Positions 19,157-28,151 of a stretch of DNA of 64,000 nt are shown here, one piece after another. A program made the position numbers and the translations under genes. The DNA lies in NCBI RefSeq assembly GCF_900112265.1, contig NZ_FOLO01000001.1, positions 207,963 to 271,962 of the forward strand, given 5' to 3'. Position 1 is the stretch's first letter. Each line of letters begins with the position of its first letter. The DNA is from Pseudoalteromonas denitrificans DSM 6059. GTDB lineage: Bacteria; Pseudomonadota; Gammaproteobacteria; Enterobacterales; Alteromonadaceae. Below the pieces are notes generated by a model, which was not told the DNA's origin, searched no databases, and saw only the letters and a list, made by a program, of their open reading frames with translations.

Positions 19157-19200
19157 TTTTATTCCTCAGGTTTTTGAATTACCATCTGTGTGAAAAATGA

Positions 19201-19226
19201 AAGGCGCTAATTTAGCGCTTTTTTAT
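19201..19226 (+). terminator. Terminator after the DUF3581 gene
   Basis: A short GCGCTA/TAGCGC stem with a three-base loop, extended by A-T pairs, is followed by TTTTTT. The remainder of the 369-base gap up to 19350 is AT-rich with no gene and leads into the cold-shock promoter. Confidence 0.75.
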
Positions 19227-19349
19227 TTCATTAAAGAACCTTTTTAATTAACTTTCTTTTTCATTTTGCTGAAAAAACAGCCTTTTTATTTTTTTATAAA
19301 AAATAATTAAAAAAAGTGCTAAACAGTGCATTTTACAAAGGAGTTATTA

Positions 19350-19377
19350 TTGACTGGTGCGGATTATCATATATACT
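19350..19377 (+). promoter_or_regulatory. Promoter of the first cold-shock gene
   Basis: TTGACT (19350-19355), a 16-base spacer and TATACT (19372-19377). The same two hexamers with the same spacing stand before the second cold-shock gene. Transcription should start near 19384, with A/T-rich DNA upstream that could act as an UP element. Confidence 0.75.
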
Positions 19378-19383
19378 TCCCCC

Positions 19384-19525
19384 AGCTTGAAAGTTCGTTT
19401 TAGATTATGCTACACCATTTCGATGTATGTTTTACATCTGTCGTCCTGTTTTACATAAGAAAGTAACACTTTTAGCACAACTGCCTTTAAGGCTTATATT
19501 ACTCTTCATTAAATAGGATACAGTT
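19384..19525 (+). promoter_or_regulatory. Long 5' leader of the first cold-shock mRNA with four conserved blocks
   Basis: The predicted 142-base untranslated leader shares four blocks in the same order with the leader of the second cold-shock gene: 19384-19400 (AGCTTGAAA then TCGTTT), 19420-19427 (TCGATGTA), 19441-19459 (TCGTCCTGTTTT then CATAAG) and 19499-19519 (TTACTCTT to AATAGGAT, containing the ribosome site). The first block begins at the predicted mRNA 5' end, as the cold box does in E. coli cspA. A thermosensing or autoregulatory role is inferred. Confidence 0.65.
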
Positions 19526-19735
19526 ATGTCTACTACTACTACTGGTACAGTAAAATGGTTCAACGAATCTAAAGGTTTTGGTTTTATCGAGCAAGAAAAT
19601 GGTCCTGACGTTTTCGCTCATTTCTCTGCAATCCAAAGCGATGGTTTTAAAACGCTTGCTGAAGGTCAACGTGTATCTTTCACTGTTACTACAGGTCAGA
19701 AAGGTCCTCAAGCTGAGAACATTCAAGCTATCTAA
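19526..19735 (+). CDS. Cold-shock domain protein, first copy
   Basis: This is a 69-residue single-domain OB-fold protein that binds single-stranded RNA and DNA and acts as an RNA chaperone. RNP1 is KGFGFI and RNP2 is VFAHFSAI, preceded by [11 protein letters not shown]. It differs from the copy at 34068-34277 mainly at the start, the SAIQSDG loop and the C terminus. AGGATACAG precedes the ATG. The long leader suggests post-transcriptional control, as for CspA. I leave the symbol blank because csp paralogues cannot be told apart here. Confidence 0.95.
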   Translation: MSTTTTGTVKWFNESKGFGFIEQENGPDVFAHFSAIQSDGFKTLAEGQRVSFTVTTGQKGPQAENIQAI

Positions 19736-19795
19736 TTATTAGCTTCAGCTAATATTAGTAACTTACTTAGTCTTAAGATTCTTAATTCTAAGATT

Positions 19796-19826
19796 AAAGG
19801 GCAAACCTAAGGGGATGCCCTTTTTT
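19796..19826 (+). terminator. Terminator after the first cold-shock gene
   Basis: AAAGGGCA pairs with TGCCCTTT around a 12-base loop and is followed by a T-run. Confidence 0.82.
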
Positions 19827-19933
19827 GTGTTTAAAAAACAATATTTGGCCTAGTTTTAACTCAATGAAAAATAGTGTTAGGAAAAGAGTTAGGATACGTC
19901 TATTTTTAAAATTAATTATCAGCTGGATATCTC

Positions 19934-20443
19934 ATGAAGTTAATTGAAATTAATAAAAAAAGGTATAGAGCCCATTTAAATCGTATTATTACAGCATGTA
20001 TATTATCGCTTGCTATAGGAAGCTTAGGCATTGCTCAAACCTTGATTGCATTGTTTCCTTCATCATCAGGTAGTCATTTTCATTGGAATTTAATTGGAGT
20101 GATTATAACGAGTTTATGCCTTGGTTTTATTTTAATTAAATATAAAAACCACTCTTTTATGGCTGAGGTGGCTTATGTATGGGATTTAAAACAAGCACTC
20201 AATAAAATCACAAGAAAAATGCGAAAGGTGAGGCAAGGTGTAGAGCGTGGTGATATACCTGCAATGCAAGCGCTTAATTTTTATTATGCAGGATCCCGTC
20301 AGCTATGGCACTTAGATGACAATAATATAACACTAGATGAGTTAACTTTATGGCAAGCAGATTTAAATTCACAAGCAAAAAAGTATAATATTGTATTAGA
20401 TGTATCACAGTATGATGTACAAATTTTATCAAATTTAAATTAA
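19934..20443 (+). CDS. DUF3087-like membrane protein
   Basis: This is a 169-residue protein with two N-terminal membrane segments (about residues 17-41 and 52-68) and a soluble, charged C-terminal half. The start MKLIEINKKRYRAHLNRII, the segment FMAEVAYVWDLKQALNKI and the motif ALNFYYAGSRQLWHLDDN recall the DUF3087 family of Alteromonadales as I remember it. The function is unknown. It stands alone between the cold-shock gene and the nap operon. Confidence 0.62.
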   Translation: MKLIEINKKRYRAHLNRIITACILSLAIGSLGIAQTLIALFPSSSGSHFHWNLIGVIITSLCLGFILIKYKNHSFMAEVAYVWDLKQALNKITRKMRKVRQGVERGDIPAMQALNFYYAGSRQLWHLDDNNITLDELTLWQADLNSQAKKYNIVLDVSQYDVQILSNLN

Positions 20444-20457
20444 TACTTTTAAACTTA

Positions 20458-20492
20458 TTATAAAGTAAGTAGTTTATCTGTTTACTTTATAA
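20458..20492. terminator. Hairpin after the DUF3087 gene
   Basis: TTATAAAGTAA and TTACTTTATAA pair around a 13-base loop just after the stop codon. It is all A/T apart from one G-C pair, so it is weak. The rest of the 345-base gap to 20711 is AT-rich and shows nothing else recognisable. Confidence 0.35.
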
Positions 20493-20711
20493 GCTTTAAT
20501 TTACTTTAAAATCATTAGATTAAATTTATTTATAAAATGTTTTTTTATAACCTTTTCGTTTTAAAAAATCAAAAACCAGATCTAATTTCCAATCTTATTA
20601 TTCTCTTCTATCCTTACTAATGTCCTAAATATTTTAAATAAACCCTTTAAATACAATTAATTGCTATTCGTATTTGCAATCCCACTTTTTTAGTAAGGTT
20701 TTTTTAAAAAG

Positions 20712-20752
20712 ATGATCTAAATCAATATGCTTTATGTAACAAAATTTAATAT
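20712..20752 (+). promoter_or_regulatory. FNR-type site and -10 element of the nap operon
   Basis: ATGAT-CTAA-ATCAA (20712-20725) matches the FNR consensus TTGAT-N4-ATCAA at nine of ten positions. A -10 hexamer TAATAT lies at 20747-20752. With a start near 20760 the FNR site is centred at about -41.5, the class II activator position. This predicts anaerobic activation of napEDABC. Confidence 0.72.
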
Positions 20753-20788
20753 ATGTAGACAAGAAAACCCATCCACCAGGAGAGCTAA

Positions 20789-20935
20789 ATGAGTGCATTA
20801 GAGTCAATGATTTGGACTGTGCTAGGTTATTTAGCAATGCCAACAATATTTATCGTCGGTTTTGTTGGAGTAGCAGCAACTTCTTTGTTTGTTCTGAAAA
20901 TGCTTGGTGCTAAATCTATCCAGTCAAAAACTTAA
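20789..20935 (+). CDS. napE: NapE family small membrane protein
   Basis: This is a 48-residue protein with one central membrane segment (MPTIFIVGFVGVAATSLFVL), preceded by AGGAGAG before the ATG. NapE/TorE-type proteins are small inner-membrane proteins of unknown function at the head of some nap and tor operons. The position directly before napD and behind the FNR-type promoter supports the call; sequence similarity alone is weak for so short a protein. Confidence 0.75.
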   Translation: MSALESMIWTVLGYLAMPTIFIVGFVGVAATSLFVLKMLGAKSIQSKT

Positions 20936-20951
20936 AGTAGGTAAATTAGTC

Positions 20952-21260
20952 GTGATTAACTTATTAGAAGAAGACCCTGTTCATATTGCTGGAGTGTTAG
21001 TTAAAGCATTTCCTCAAAATATTCAAGCTGTAGCTGAAAAATTAAATGCGCTTCCTGGCACTGAAGTGCATGAAGTGAGTAATGAAGGAAGCATGGTTGT
21101 AACCGTTGAAGCAACAGACAAAGAAAAAAATGTAGTCGACATTATTACAAAGTTAAGTGTTTTTGAAGGGGTGCTTGATGCATCTTTGATATTCCACCAT
21201 AACGATGCAGGGTTAGTACCTCATGCAAAAAATAATGACGGTAAAATTAATTTTAAATAG
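20952..21260 (+). CDS. napD: NapD chaperone
   Basis: NapD binds the twin-arginine signal of NapA and holds it back until the molybdenum cofactor is loaded. The short ferredoxin-like protein contains HIAGVLVKAFPQN, LPGTEVHEVSNEGSMVVTVE and the end VLDASLIFHHND. An upstream ATG at 20904 lies inside napE; I prefer GTG 20952, which gives about 102 residues, a length close to the family, and has AGTAGG about ten bases before it. The start is uncertain. Confidence 0.85.
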   Translation: MINLLEEDPVHIAGVLVKAFPQNIQAVAEKLNALPGTEVHEVSNEGSMVVTVEATDKEKNVVDIITKLSVFEGVLDASLIFHHNDAGLVPHAKNNDGKINFK

Positions 21261-21314
21261 CAAATAGTTTATATCGACTTAAAAGAGTCATATAACTAGT
21301 CAGGAGGAGAAGTT

Positions 21315-23801
21315 GTGAATCAATCAAGACGTGACTTCATTAAAGCAAATGCAATCGCTGCTACCGCTGCAGCAGCTGGTGTAGCAATTCCGGCATCAGC
21401 ATCAAATCTGATCACTGATTCAGATAAAAGTAAAATCAAATGGGATAAAGCTCCTTGTCGTTTTTGTGGTACAGGGTGTAGTGTTCTAGTTGGTAGCCAA
21501 AATGGTAAAGTGGTTGCAACTCAGGGGGATCCTGATGCAGAGGTAAATAAAGGCCTAAATTGTATTAAGGGCTATTTCCTATCTAAAATTATGTACGGTA
21601 AAGACCGTTTAACTCAGCCTTTATTAAGAATGAAAGATGGTAAGTTTCATAAAGAAGGCGACTTCCAACCTGTAAGTTGGGATATGGCTTTTGACGTGAT
21701 GGCTGATAAATTCAAATCAGCATTAAAAGCGAAAGGTCCAACATCTGTAGGTATGTTTGGTTCAGGTCAATGGACTGTAATGGAAGGCTATGCTGCAGTT
21801 AAGTTAATGAAAGCAGGCTTTCGTTCAAATAATATAGATCCAAATGCACGTCACTGTATGGCTTCAGCTGTTGGTGCCTTTATGCGTACCTTTGGTATCG
21901 ATGAGCCTATGGGTTGTTATGATGATTTAGAGCAAGCAGATTCATTTGTGCTTTGGGGCTCTAATATGGCAGAAATGCACCCAATTTTATGGTCACGTTT
22001 AACTGATCGCCGTTTAGGTCACTCGCATGTCCGCGTCCATGTGCTATCAACTTATAAACACCGCTCTTTTGAGTTAGCTGATAACGGTATGATTTTTACA
22101 CCAAATACAGATTTAGCAATTGCCAATTATATTGCAAATTACATCATTCAAAATGATGCTGTAGATTGGGGTTTTGTTAAAAAACATACTCACTTTAAAC
22201 AAGTAACAACAGATATAGGTTACGGTTTACGTCCTGAGCATGAGCTACAAAAAGCCGCTAAAAATGCTGATTCAGGAAAGATTCTTGATGTAACTTTTGA
22301 AGAGTACAAAAAGCAAGTTGCTGAATATACTTTAGAGAAAACAGTTGAAATTTCAGGTGTACCAGCTAAAAACCTAGAAGAAATGGCTAAAATGTATGCC
22401 GATCCTAAAACGAAAGTAATGTCACTATGGACTATGGGTATGAATCAACATACACGTGGTGTTTGGATGAATAGCTTAGTTTATAATATTCATTTATTAA
22501 CTGGTAAAATTTCTAAACCTGGTAGTGGTCCTTTCTCTTTAACTGGTCAGCCTTCAGCGTGTGGTACAGCACGTGAAGTAGGTACTTTCTCGCATCGTTT
22601 ACCTGCAGATATGGTTGTTAAAAAGAAAAAACATCGTGATTACGCTGAGAAAATTTGGAAACTACCTGAAGGTACTATTCCAGCAAAACCAGGTTACCAT
22701 GCTGTATTGCAAAACCGCATGCTTAAAGATGGTAAGTTAAATGCTTACTGGGTTATGTGTAATAACAATGTACAAGCTGCTCCAAACTTAAATGAAGAAA
22801 CATTACCAGGTTACCGTAACCCAGAAAACTTCGTTGTTGTATCTGACCCTTACCCAACAGTAACATGTCAGGCAGGCGATCTTATTTTACCAACAGCTAT
22901 GTGGGTAGAAAAAGAAGGGTGTTACGGTAACGCGGAACGTCGTACGCAACACTGGTTCCAACAAGTCAAAGCGCCTGGTGAAGCTAAGTCTGATTTATGG
23001 CAATTAATGGAGTTTTCAAAACGTTTTAAAATTGAAGATGTATGGGATGAAGCATTACTGGCTAAGGCTCCTCATCTTCGTGGTAAAACCATGTACGATG
23101 TACTTTACCGCAATGGTAACGTTGATGCTTACCCTATTGAAGAAGCTAAAGAGCTTAATGATGATGCTCATGATTGTGGTTTTTATGTTCAAAAAGGCTT
23201 ATTCGAAGAATATGCTGCATTTGGGCGTGATCATGGCCATGATTTAGCACCATATGAAATGTACCATACCGCGAGAGGTTTACGTTGGCCTGTAGTGAAT
23301 GGTGTTGAAACTAAATGGCGTTATAAAGAAGGGTCAGATCCATATGTCGGTAAAGGTAAGGACTTTGAGTTTTATGGTAAGCCAGATGGTAAAGCGTTAA
23401 TTATTTCAGCGCCTTATGAAGCACCTCCTGAAGCGCCTGATTCAGAATATGATATGTGGCTATGTACGGGTCGTGTACTTGAACATTGGCATTCAGGTTC
23501 AATGACACAGCGTGTTCCTGAGTTATATCGAGCATTCCCTGATGCGGTTGTATTTATGCATCCAGATGATGCTAAAAAGCGTAACCTGCGCCGTGGTGAT
23601 GAAGTGATGGTAGAATCTCGCCGTGGTGAGATGAAAAGCCGCATAGAAACACGTGGCCGTAACAGACCACCGGTTGGTTTAGTATTTGTTCCTTGGTTTG
23701 ATGCAAGACAATTGATCAATAAGATCACGTTAGATGCAACAGATCCTTTGTCAAAACAAACCGATTACAAAAAATGTGCTATTAAAGTACGTAAAGTGTA
23801 G
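21315..23801 (+). CDS. napA: Periplasmic nitrate reductase, catalytic subunit
   Basis: NapA reduces nitrate to nitrite in the periplasm with a molybdenum bis-MGD cofactor and one [4Fe-4S] cluster. The 828-residue precursor begins with GTG after a strong AGGAGGAG site. It carries a twin-arginine signal ([10 protein letters not shown]) ending near PASA. The cluster cysteines are Cys48, Cys51, Cys55 and Cys83 (CRFCGTGC then CIKG). The molybdenum-ligand Cys lies in NARHCMASA. Length and motifs are complete. It is exported folded by Tat after NapD proofreading. Confidence 0.98.
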   Translation: MNQSRRDFIKANAIAATAAAAGVAIPASASNLITDSDKSKIKWDKAPCRFCGTGCSVLVGSQNGKVVATQGDPDAEVNKGLNCIKGYFLSKIMYGKDRLTQPLLRMKDGKFHKEGDFQPVSWDMAFDVMADKFKSALKAKGPTSVGMFGSGQWTVMEGYAAVKLMKAGFRSNNIDPNARHCMASAVGAFMRTFGIDEPMGCYDDLEQADSFVLWGSNMAEMHPILWSRLTDRRLGHSHVRVHVLSTYKHRSFELADNGMIFTPNTDLAIANYIANYIIQNDAVDWGFVKKHTHFKQVTTDIGYGLRPEHELQKAAKNADSGKILDVTFEEYKKQVAEYTLEKTVEISGVPAKNLEEMAKMYADPKTKVMSLWTMGMNQHTRGVWMNSLVYNIHLLTGKISKPGSGPFSLTGQPSACGTAREVGTFSHRLPADMVVKKKKHRDYAEKIWKLPEGTIPAKPGYHAVLQNRMLKDGKLNAYWVMCNNNVQAAPNLNEETLPGYRNPENFVVVSDPYPTVTCQAGDLILPTAMWVEKEGCYGNAERRTQHWFQQVKAPGEAKSDLWQLMEFSKRFKIEDVWDEALLAKAPHLRGKTMYDVLYRNGNVDAYPIEEAKELNDDAHDCGFYVQKGLFEEYAAFGRDHGHDLAPYEMYHTARGLRWPVVNGVETKWRYKEGSDPYVGKGKDFEFYGKPDGKALIISAPYEAPPEAPDSEYDMWLCTGRVLEHWHSGSMTQRVPELYRAFPDAVVFMHPDDAKKRNLRRGDEVMVESRRGEMKSRIETRGRNRPPVGLVFVPWFDARQLINKITLDATDPLSKQTDYKKCAIKVRKV

Positions 23802-23813
23802 GGGAGCATTAAT

Positions 23814-24287
23814 ATGAAAAAATTAATAACCGGTTTAGTACTATTAGGTGTTGTGGCAACTGCTGTAGCACAAAAAGATGATTCATCTAATGATGCATTA
23901 CTTAGTAATGGTGGTATTGAGTCTTTGCGTGGTAAAGCACAGCTAAGTGAAACTCGTGAGTCAGATAAAATGAAACGGGTACTAAAAGATCGTGAAGTTG
24001 TTGAGCGTAACTACGTTCATCAACCTCCAGTGATACCACATCAAATCCGTGGTTATAAAGTAGATTTAAACTCTAATAAGTGTTTATCTTGCCATGGTTG
24101 GAAGTATGCAAAAGAAGTAGGCGCGACTAAAGTGAGTCCAACCCACTTTGAAACGCGTGATGGCATGACTTTATCAGATATATCGCCTCGTCGTTATTTC
24201 TGTTCACAATGTCATGTGCCTCAAGTTGATGCTAAACCATTAGTAAAAAATGAGTTTCGCGCAGTTGAATCATTAAGCCACAAATAG
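23814..24287 (+). CDS. napB: Nitrate reductase cytochrome c subunit NapB
   Basis: NapB is the dihaem periplasmic electron donor to NapA. The 157-residue precursor has a signal peptide (MKKLITGLVLLGVVATAVA) and two haem-binding motifs, CLSCH at residues 90-94 and CSQCH at 130-134, with the family segments PPVIPHQIRGY and SPRRYFCSQCHVPQ. It follows napA by 12 bases. Confidence 0.97.
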   Translation: MKKLITGLVLLGVVATAVAQKDDSSNDALLSNGGIESLRGKAQLSETRESDKMKRVLKDREVVERNYVHQPPVIPHQIRGYKVDLNSNKCLSCHGWKYAKEVGATKVSPTHFETRDGMTLSDISPRRYFCSQCHVPQVDAKPLVKNEFRAVESLSHK

Positions 24288-24302
24288 CCATAGGACCTAC
24301 AT

Positions 24303-24887
24303 ATGAATATGTTGAAAAAAATATGGCAGATACTTAAAACACCGACCTCAGCAGCGGTAGGTTTTGTAATCGCATTAGGCTTTGTTGGTGGCGTGGTTTT
24401 TTGGGGTGGATTTAATACGACTCTAGAATTAACCAATACGGAAGAGTTTTGTATCGGTTGTCATGAAATGGGCGATAACGTTTACCAGGAATACAAAGAA
24501 ACGATTCATTATGCTAATCGTTCAGGTGTTCGTGCAACGTGTCCTGATTGTCATGTACCAAAAGATTGGACTCATAAAATTATCCGTAAAATAGCTGCGA
24601 GTAAAGAGGTTTGGGGTAAAATGACTGGCATTATTGATACGCGTGAAAAATTCCAAGATCATCGTAAGTCTATGGCTATGAGAGAATGGAAACGCATGAA
24701 AGATAACGATTCTCGTGAATGTCGTAACTGTCATAACTTTGAGTATATGGACTTCTCTGAACAAGGGAGCCGTAGTGTCAAAATGCACTCAACAGCCTTA
24801 GCTTCAGGTGAAAAAACCTGTATAGATTGTCATAAAGGTATTGCGCATGAGCTACCTGACATGGAAGGTGTTGAAGGCTGGCATTAA
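24303..24887 (+). CDS. napC: Tetrahaem quinol dehydrogenase NapC
   Basis: NapC (NapC/NirT family) is anchored in the inner membrane by one N-terminal span (about residues 17-35) and passes electrons from quinol to NapB. Four CxxCH motifs begin at residues 50, 80, 140 and 173. At 194 residues it has the usual length. With no napF, napG or napH nearby, NapC is the only visible quinol route for this reductase. The operon ends at the terminator 40 bases later. Confidence 0.97.
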   Translation: MNMLKKIWQILKTPTSAAVGFVIALGFVGGVVFWGGFNTTLELTNTEEFCIGCHEMGDNVYQEYKETIHYANRSGVRATCPDCHVPKDWTHKIIRKIAASKEVWGKMTGIIDTREKFQDHRKSMAMREWKRMKDNDSRECRNCHNFEYMDFSEQGSRSVKMHSTALASGEKTCIDCHKGIAHELPDMEGVEGWH

Positions 24888-24928
24888 TAGATGCCATGCG
24901 TATTTATTAATCTAATAAAGGTTATATA

Positions 24929-24962
24929 AAAAAGTCACAGGTTTAAAAAACTGTGACTTTTT
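24929..24962 (+). terminator. Terminator of the nap operon
   Basis: AAAAAGTCACAG and CTGTGACTTTTT pair perfectly around a ten-base loop and are followed by more T residues. Confidence 0.88.
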
Positions 24963-25014
24963 AATTTCTTTTTTTTAGACTGTATGAGATAGATACATAT
25001 AAAGTCTAAAACAT

Positions 25015-25049
25015 AAAATCCTATTATCGTATATTAATAATAGGGTTTT
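25015..25049 (-). terminator. Hairpin after the GcvR-like gene
   Basis: On the minus strand about 12 bases of A/T-rich stem (AAAACCCTATTAT and ATAATAGGATTTT, with one G-T pair) close a loop and are followed by T-rich DNA. It lies just beyond the minus-strand stop at 25083. Confidence 0.55.
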
Positions 25050-25082
25050 AAAAGTGAAAGTACTTATAATTATTATAAGAGG

Positions 25083-25586
25083 TTAAGCTGGTTCAACATC
25101 AACAATCACATCTGTAGTAATTGACTCTAATGCATTAATTACTTCGTTTTTATCTAATCCCTCAGGCAAATGAACCGTTGCGATTGCATTAAATAAAGGA
25201 ACACCCCAATTGGGTGCGCTTTGTTGTTTTGAAGTAAAATGAATAATACTCGCTCCTTTATGTCTGATCACACTTGATAACTCTTGGACTATTCCTGGTC
25301 TGTCATTACCTGTTATTACTAAGTTCAATTGTTTATCTGGACAATGAGCAGTCTGCTCACCATCTTCTATTTTCACTTCTAAATTATTGATATTATGAAG
25401 TGCTTCTTGTAATGCTAATAATTTATCTTCAGGTACTTCAACTTGTAATATGCCTGCAAAGTGACCCGCTAGATGACTTAAGTTACTGGCTAGCCAATTA
25501 CCGTTATGTAATAAAACTGTTGAGGATACTTCTTCTACAAGGCCTGGTCGGTCTTGCCCGATTAAGGTTAATACTAACTGCTTCAT
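25083..25586 (-). CDS. ACT-domain protein, GcvR-like
   Basis: This is a 167-residue protein made of two ACT domains. The first begins LVLTLIGQDRPGLVEEVSSTV and contains NWLASNLSHLAGHFAGI (about residues 30-46). The second begins LNLVITGNDRPGIVQELSSVI, here about residues 86-106. This is the layout of GcvR, which represses the glycine cleavage system by binding GcvA in E. coli. Whether this protein has that partner is unknown, so no symbol is given. It is unrelated to the flanking nap and pst operons. Confidence 0.78.
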   Translation of the reverse strand: MKQLVLTLIGQDRPGLVEEVSSTVLLHNGNWLASNLSHLAGHFAGILQVEVPEDKLLALQEALHNINNLEVKIEDGEQTAHCPDKQLNLVITGNDRPGIVQELSSVIRHKGASIIHFTSKQQSAPNWGVPLFNAIATVHLPEGLDKNEVINALESITTDVIVDVEPA

Positions 25587-25778
25587 AAGTTGCTCTCTGT
25601 TTCACTAAAAACTAAAACTAAATTGTTATTATTCAAAATCAAAGTATTGACCTCGCGATATGTTTTGTCCAGTTTAGCGATACAATATTTTTATATTTTA
25701 AATGAGTCTTTGATATAAAGTAATAATTATCAAAAAGATGACACTTTTATGTCAGATTTATTGATAATTCACTTTATA

Positions 25779-25811
25779 TGTAACAAAACTGTCATCTTGA
25801 CACAATATAAT
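25779..25811 (+). promoter_or_regulatory. Pho box and -10 of the pst operon
   Basis: TGTAAC (25779-25784) and TGTCAT (25790-25795) form an 11-base-spaced direct repeat with an A-rich spacer, the layout of a PhoB box. TATAAT follows at 25806-25811, about ten bases beyond the box, where PhoB replaces the -35 contact. Transcription should start near 25818. It predicts induction of pstCAB-phoU by phosphate starvation. Confidence 0.68.
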
Positions 25812-25842
25812 ATGGCCAATTTTAATGCTGAAGGAAACTTTG

Positions 25843-28077
25843 ATGGCTTCACATTCGCAAAAATCTAATTTTCATACGGATCGAGGCCGTTTGATTAAAG
25901 ATAAAGTTGCACAATTTAGTATTTTTTCAGGTGGAGTCATGGTTTTGGCTGCACTTTTAATGATTTTCTTTTATTTACTTTATGTTGTTGCACCAATTTT
26001 TGAGTCAGCATCAGTAACACCTCGAAATGAATTTACTTTACCTGTCGGGCAGAAAATAGTAGCTGCTGGAATGGAAGAGCAAACAGAGATTGCTTATTTA
26101 TTAACGCAGTCTGGCATGATGGATTTTTATCATGTAAAAGGTCTCGAGTTTGGTAAAAAAATAAATAGCAGTAAAATAAACTTAAGTGGCAAAGTAACGA
26201 GCTTTGCACAAAGTGCACCTCATTTAGGTTTATATGCTTATGGTTTTGATAACGGTGAAATAACTTTAGTTCATCCTAAATTTGAGGTTAGTTTCCCTAA
26301 CGACACAAGAGTTATTACGCCAGGTATTTCTTATCCTATAGGTGACGTAAACTTATTGGTAGATGAGCATGCACAAGCAATTAAAGATTTTGCTTTTAGC
26401 GTCGATGAAGGGAAAATTTCAGTATTAGCGCAAACTCAAAAAAATAAAATTATATTCACTGTTTTTACGGCTGAAGAGAACTTCATGACTGATGAAATAG
26501 AGTGGATTGCGCAGTATGGAGAACTTGATGTAGAAGGTCGTATTGATGAGTTACTCATTTCTCCAGACGGTACACGCTCATTTGTACGCAGTGCTAATAA
26601 AGTGTTTATATTTAATACCCGAGATATTGATAACATATCATTAATACAAGGCCTTGCAGCTAATGAAGAAAATTCAAATTTAGTTTCAAGTGTTTTGTTA
26701 GCAGGTGCTAACTCTTTGTTATTTAATAATGACAATGGTGAAATCTCACAGTGGTTTGAAGTGCTTACAGATCAAGGCCGTGAATTTACTAAGGTACGCA
26801 CATTTAATACTGCTGACAAAAATATTACAGCAATGTTTCCTGAATTTTATCGACGTACTTTTTTTACAGTTAATCAAGAAGGGGATTTGGGCCTTTATTA
26901 CACAACGAGCGAAAGTATTCTATGGCTAGGAAAAGTTGCAAATTCAGCGATTAGTCATTTTGCAATATCACCGCGTTCAGATGCTGCTTTAGTGATAGCC
27001 GGTAATACGGTTTCCTTGTTAGATATCGTTAATGAACATCCAGAAGTAAGTTGGTCCGGCTTGTGGAATGAGGTGTGGTATGAAGGTTATTCAGAGCCCG
27101 GTTATACTTGGCAGTCAACCTCAGCAAGTGATGACTTTGAATCAAAGTTTTCATTGATCCCTATTTCATTTGGAACGATAAAAGCAGCGTTTTACGCCAT
27201 GTTATTTGCTGTTCCGATTGCTTTATCTGCGGCTGTTTATACTGCTTACTTTATGTCTCCACAACTACGTAAAGTAGTTAAACCGACCATCGAAATAATG
27301 GAAGCTTTACCAACTGTTATTTTAGGCTTTTTAGCGGGGCTTTGGTTAGCGCCTATTTTTGAAGAACATTTACCAGCGATTTTAATTTTATTATTTGGTT
27401 TACCTTTATCAATGTTAGCCACTGCTTTTGGATGGTCTAAGTTACCTCAAAGCATGCGTAATTCAGTTCCTGAAGGGTCGCATTCTTTATTGTTAATACC
27501 TGTTGTATTACTTCTTGGTGTATTTGCTTTTAGTATGAGTCCGTTGGTTGAGAGTTTATTGTTTGGTGGTGATGTACGACAATATCTTACTAATGATTTA
27601 GGGTTGAATTTTGATCAACGAAACTCTCTGGTTGTTGGTATTGCTATGGGGTTTGCTGTTATTCCTACCATATTTACCATAGCAGAAGATGCCGTTTTTA
27701 GTGTTCCAAAACATTTGACAAATGGTTCATTAGCCTTAGGTGCAACTCAGTGGCAAACTTTAGTTAAAGTCGTACTACTGACTGCAAGTCCTGGTATTTT
27801 TTCCGCCATCATGATGGGCTTAGGCCGTGCAGTTGGTGAAACCATGATAGTACTGATGGCAACAGGTAATACCCCTATTATGGACTGGAGTATCTTCCAA
27901 GGAATGCGAACATTAGCTGCTAATATTGCAGTAGAAATGCCAGAGTCTGAAGTGGGTAGCTCTCATTATCGAATTTTATTCTTAGCTGCTTTTGTATTGT
28001 TTATTTTTACCTTCATGTTTAATACTGTGGCTGAATTTGTGCGCCAACGTTTACGTGAAAAATATAGCTCAATGTAA
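25843..28077 (+). CDS. pstC: Phosphate ABC transporter permease PstC, long form
   Basis: This permease half of the high-affinity phosphate importer has about 744 residues, more than twice the E. coli PstC. A membrane span near residues 28-52 is followed by about 390 residues of periplasmic domain with repeated beta-propeller-like segments (FAFSVDEGKISVLAQ, LLISPDGTRSFVRSANK, FAISPRSDAALVIAGNT). The permease core begins near residue 446, with EALPTVILGFLAGLW and the coupling region LALGATQWQTLVKVVL. ATG 25843 has AAGGAA six bases before it; an in-frame ATG at 25825 lacks a site and sits almost at the predicted transcript start. The periplasmic domain may take part in capture of phosphate or of its binding protein, which is inference. 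Confidence 0.9.
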   Translation: MASHSQKSNFHTDRGRLIKDKVAQFSIFSGGVMVLAALLMIFFYLLYVVAPIFESASVTPRNEFTLPVGQKIVAAGMEEQTEIAYLLTQSGMMDFYHVKGLEFGKKINSSKINLSGKVTSFAQSAPHLGLYAYGFDNGEITLVHPKFEVSFPNDTRVITPGISYPIGDVNLLVDEHAQAIKDFAFSVDEGKISVLAQTQKNKIIFTVFTAEENFMTDEIEWIAQYGELDVEGRIDELLISPDGTRSFVRSANKVFIFNTRDIDNISLIQGLAANEENSNLVSSVLLAGANSLLFNNDNGEISQWFEVLTDQGREFTKVRTFNTADKNITAMFPEFYRRTFFTVNQEGDLGLYYTTSESILWLGKVANSAISHFAISPRSDAALVIAGNTVSLLDIVNEHPEVSWSGLWNEVWYEGYSEPGYTWQSTSASDDFESKFSLIPISFGTIKAAFYAMLFAVPIALSAAVYTAYFMSPQLRKVVKPTIEIMEALPTVILGFLAGLWLAPIFEEHLPAILILLFGLPLSMLATAFGWSKLPQSMRNSVPEGSHSLLLIPVVLLLGVFAFSMSPLVESLLFGGDVRQYLTNDLGLNFDQRNSLVVGIAMGFAVIPTIFTIAEDAVFSVPKHLTNGSLALGATQWQTLVKVVLLTASPGIFSAIMMGLGRAVGETMIVLMATGNTPIMDWSIFQGMRTLAANIAVEMPESEVGSSHYRILFLAAFVLFIFTFMFNTVAEFVRQRLREKYSSM

Positions 28078-28088
28078 GGCTAATTGAA

Positions 28089-28151
28089 ATGAAATTACAA
28101 AAAACACATAAATTACAAAATAGAGTATGTAAAGGTTATATGTATGAATAA
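28089..28151 (+). CDS. Possible 20-codon ORF between pstC and pstA
   Basis: ATG 28089 opens a 20-codon frame (MKLQKTHKLQNRVCKGYMYE) whose TAA lies inside the first codons of pstA. AAGG stands about nine bases before it. It could couple translation of pstA to pstC. Codon content is basic and short, so it may be chance. Confidence 0.2.
   Translation: MKLQKTHKLQNRVCKGYMYE

Noticed and set aside
20904..20951. ATG 20904 as the start of napD
   Set aside because: It is inside napE and out of keeping with the NapD N terminus. GTG 20952 gives the usual length.
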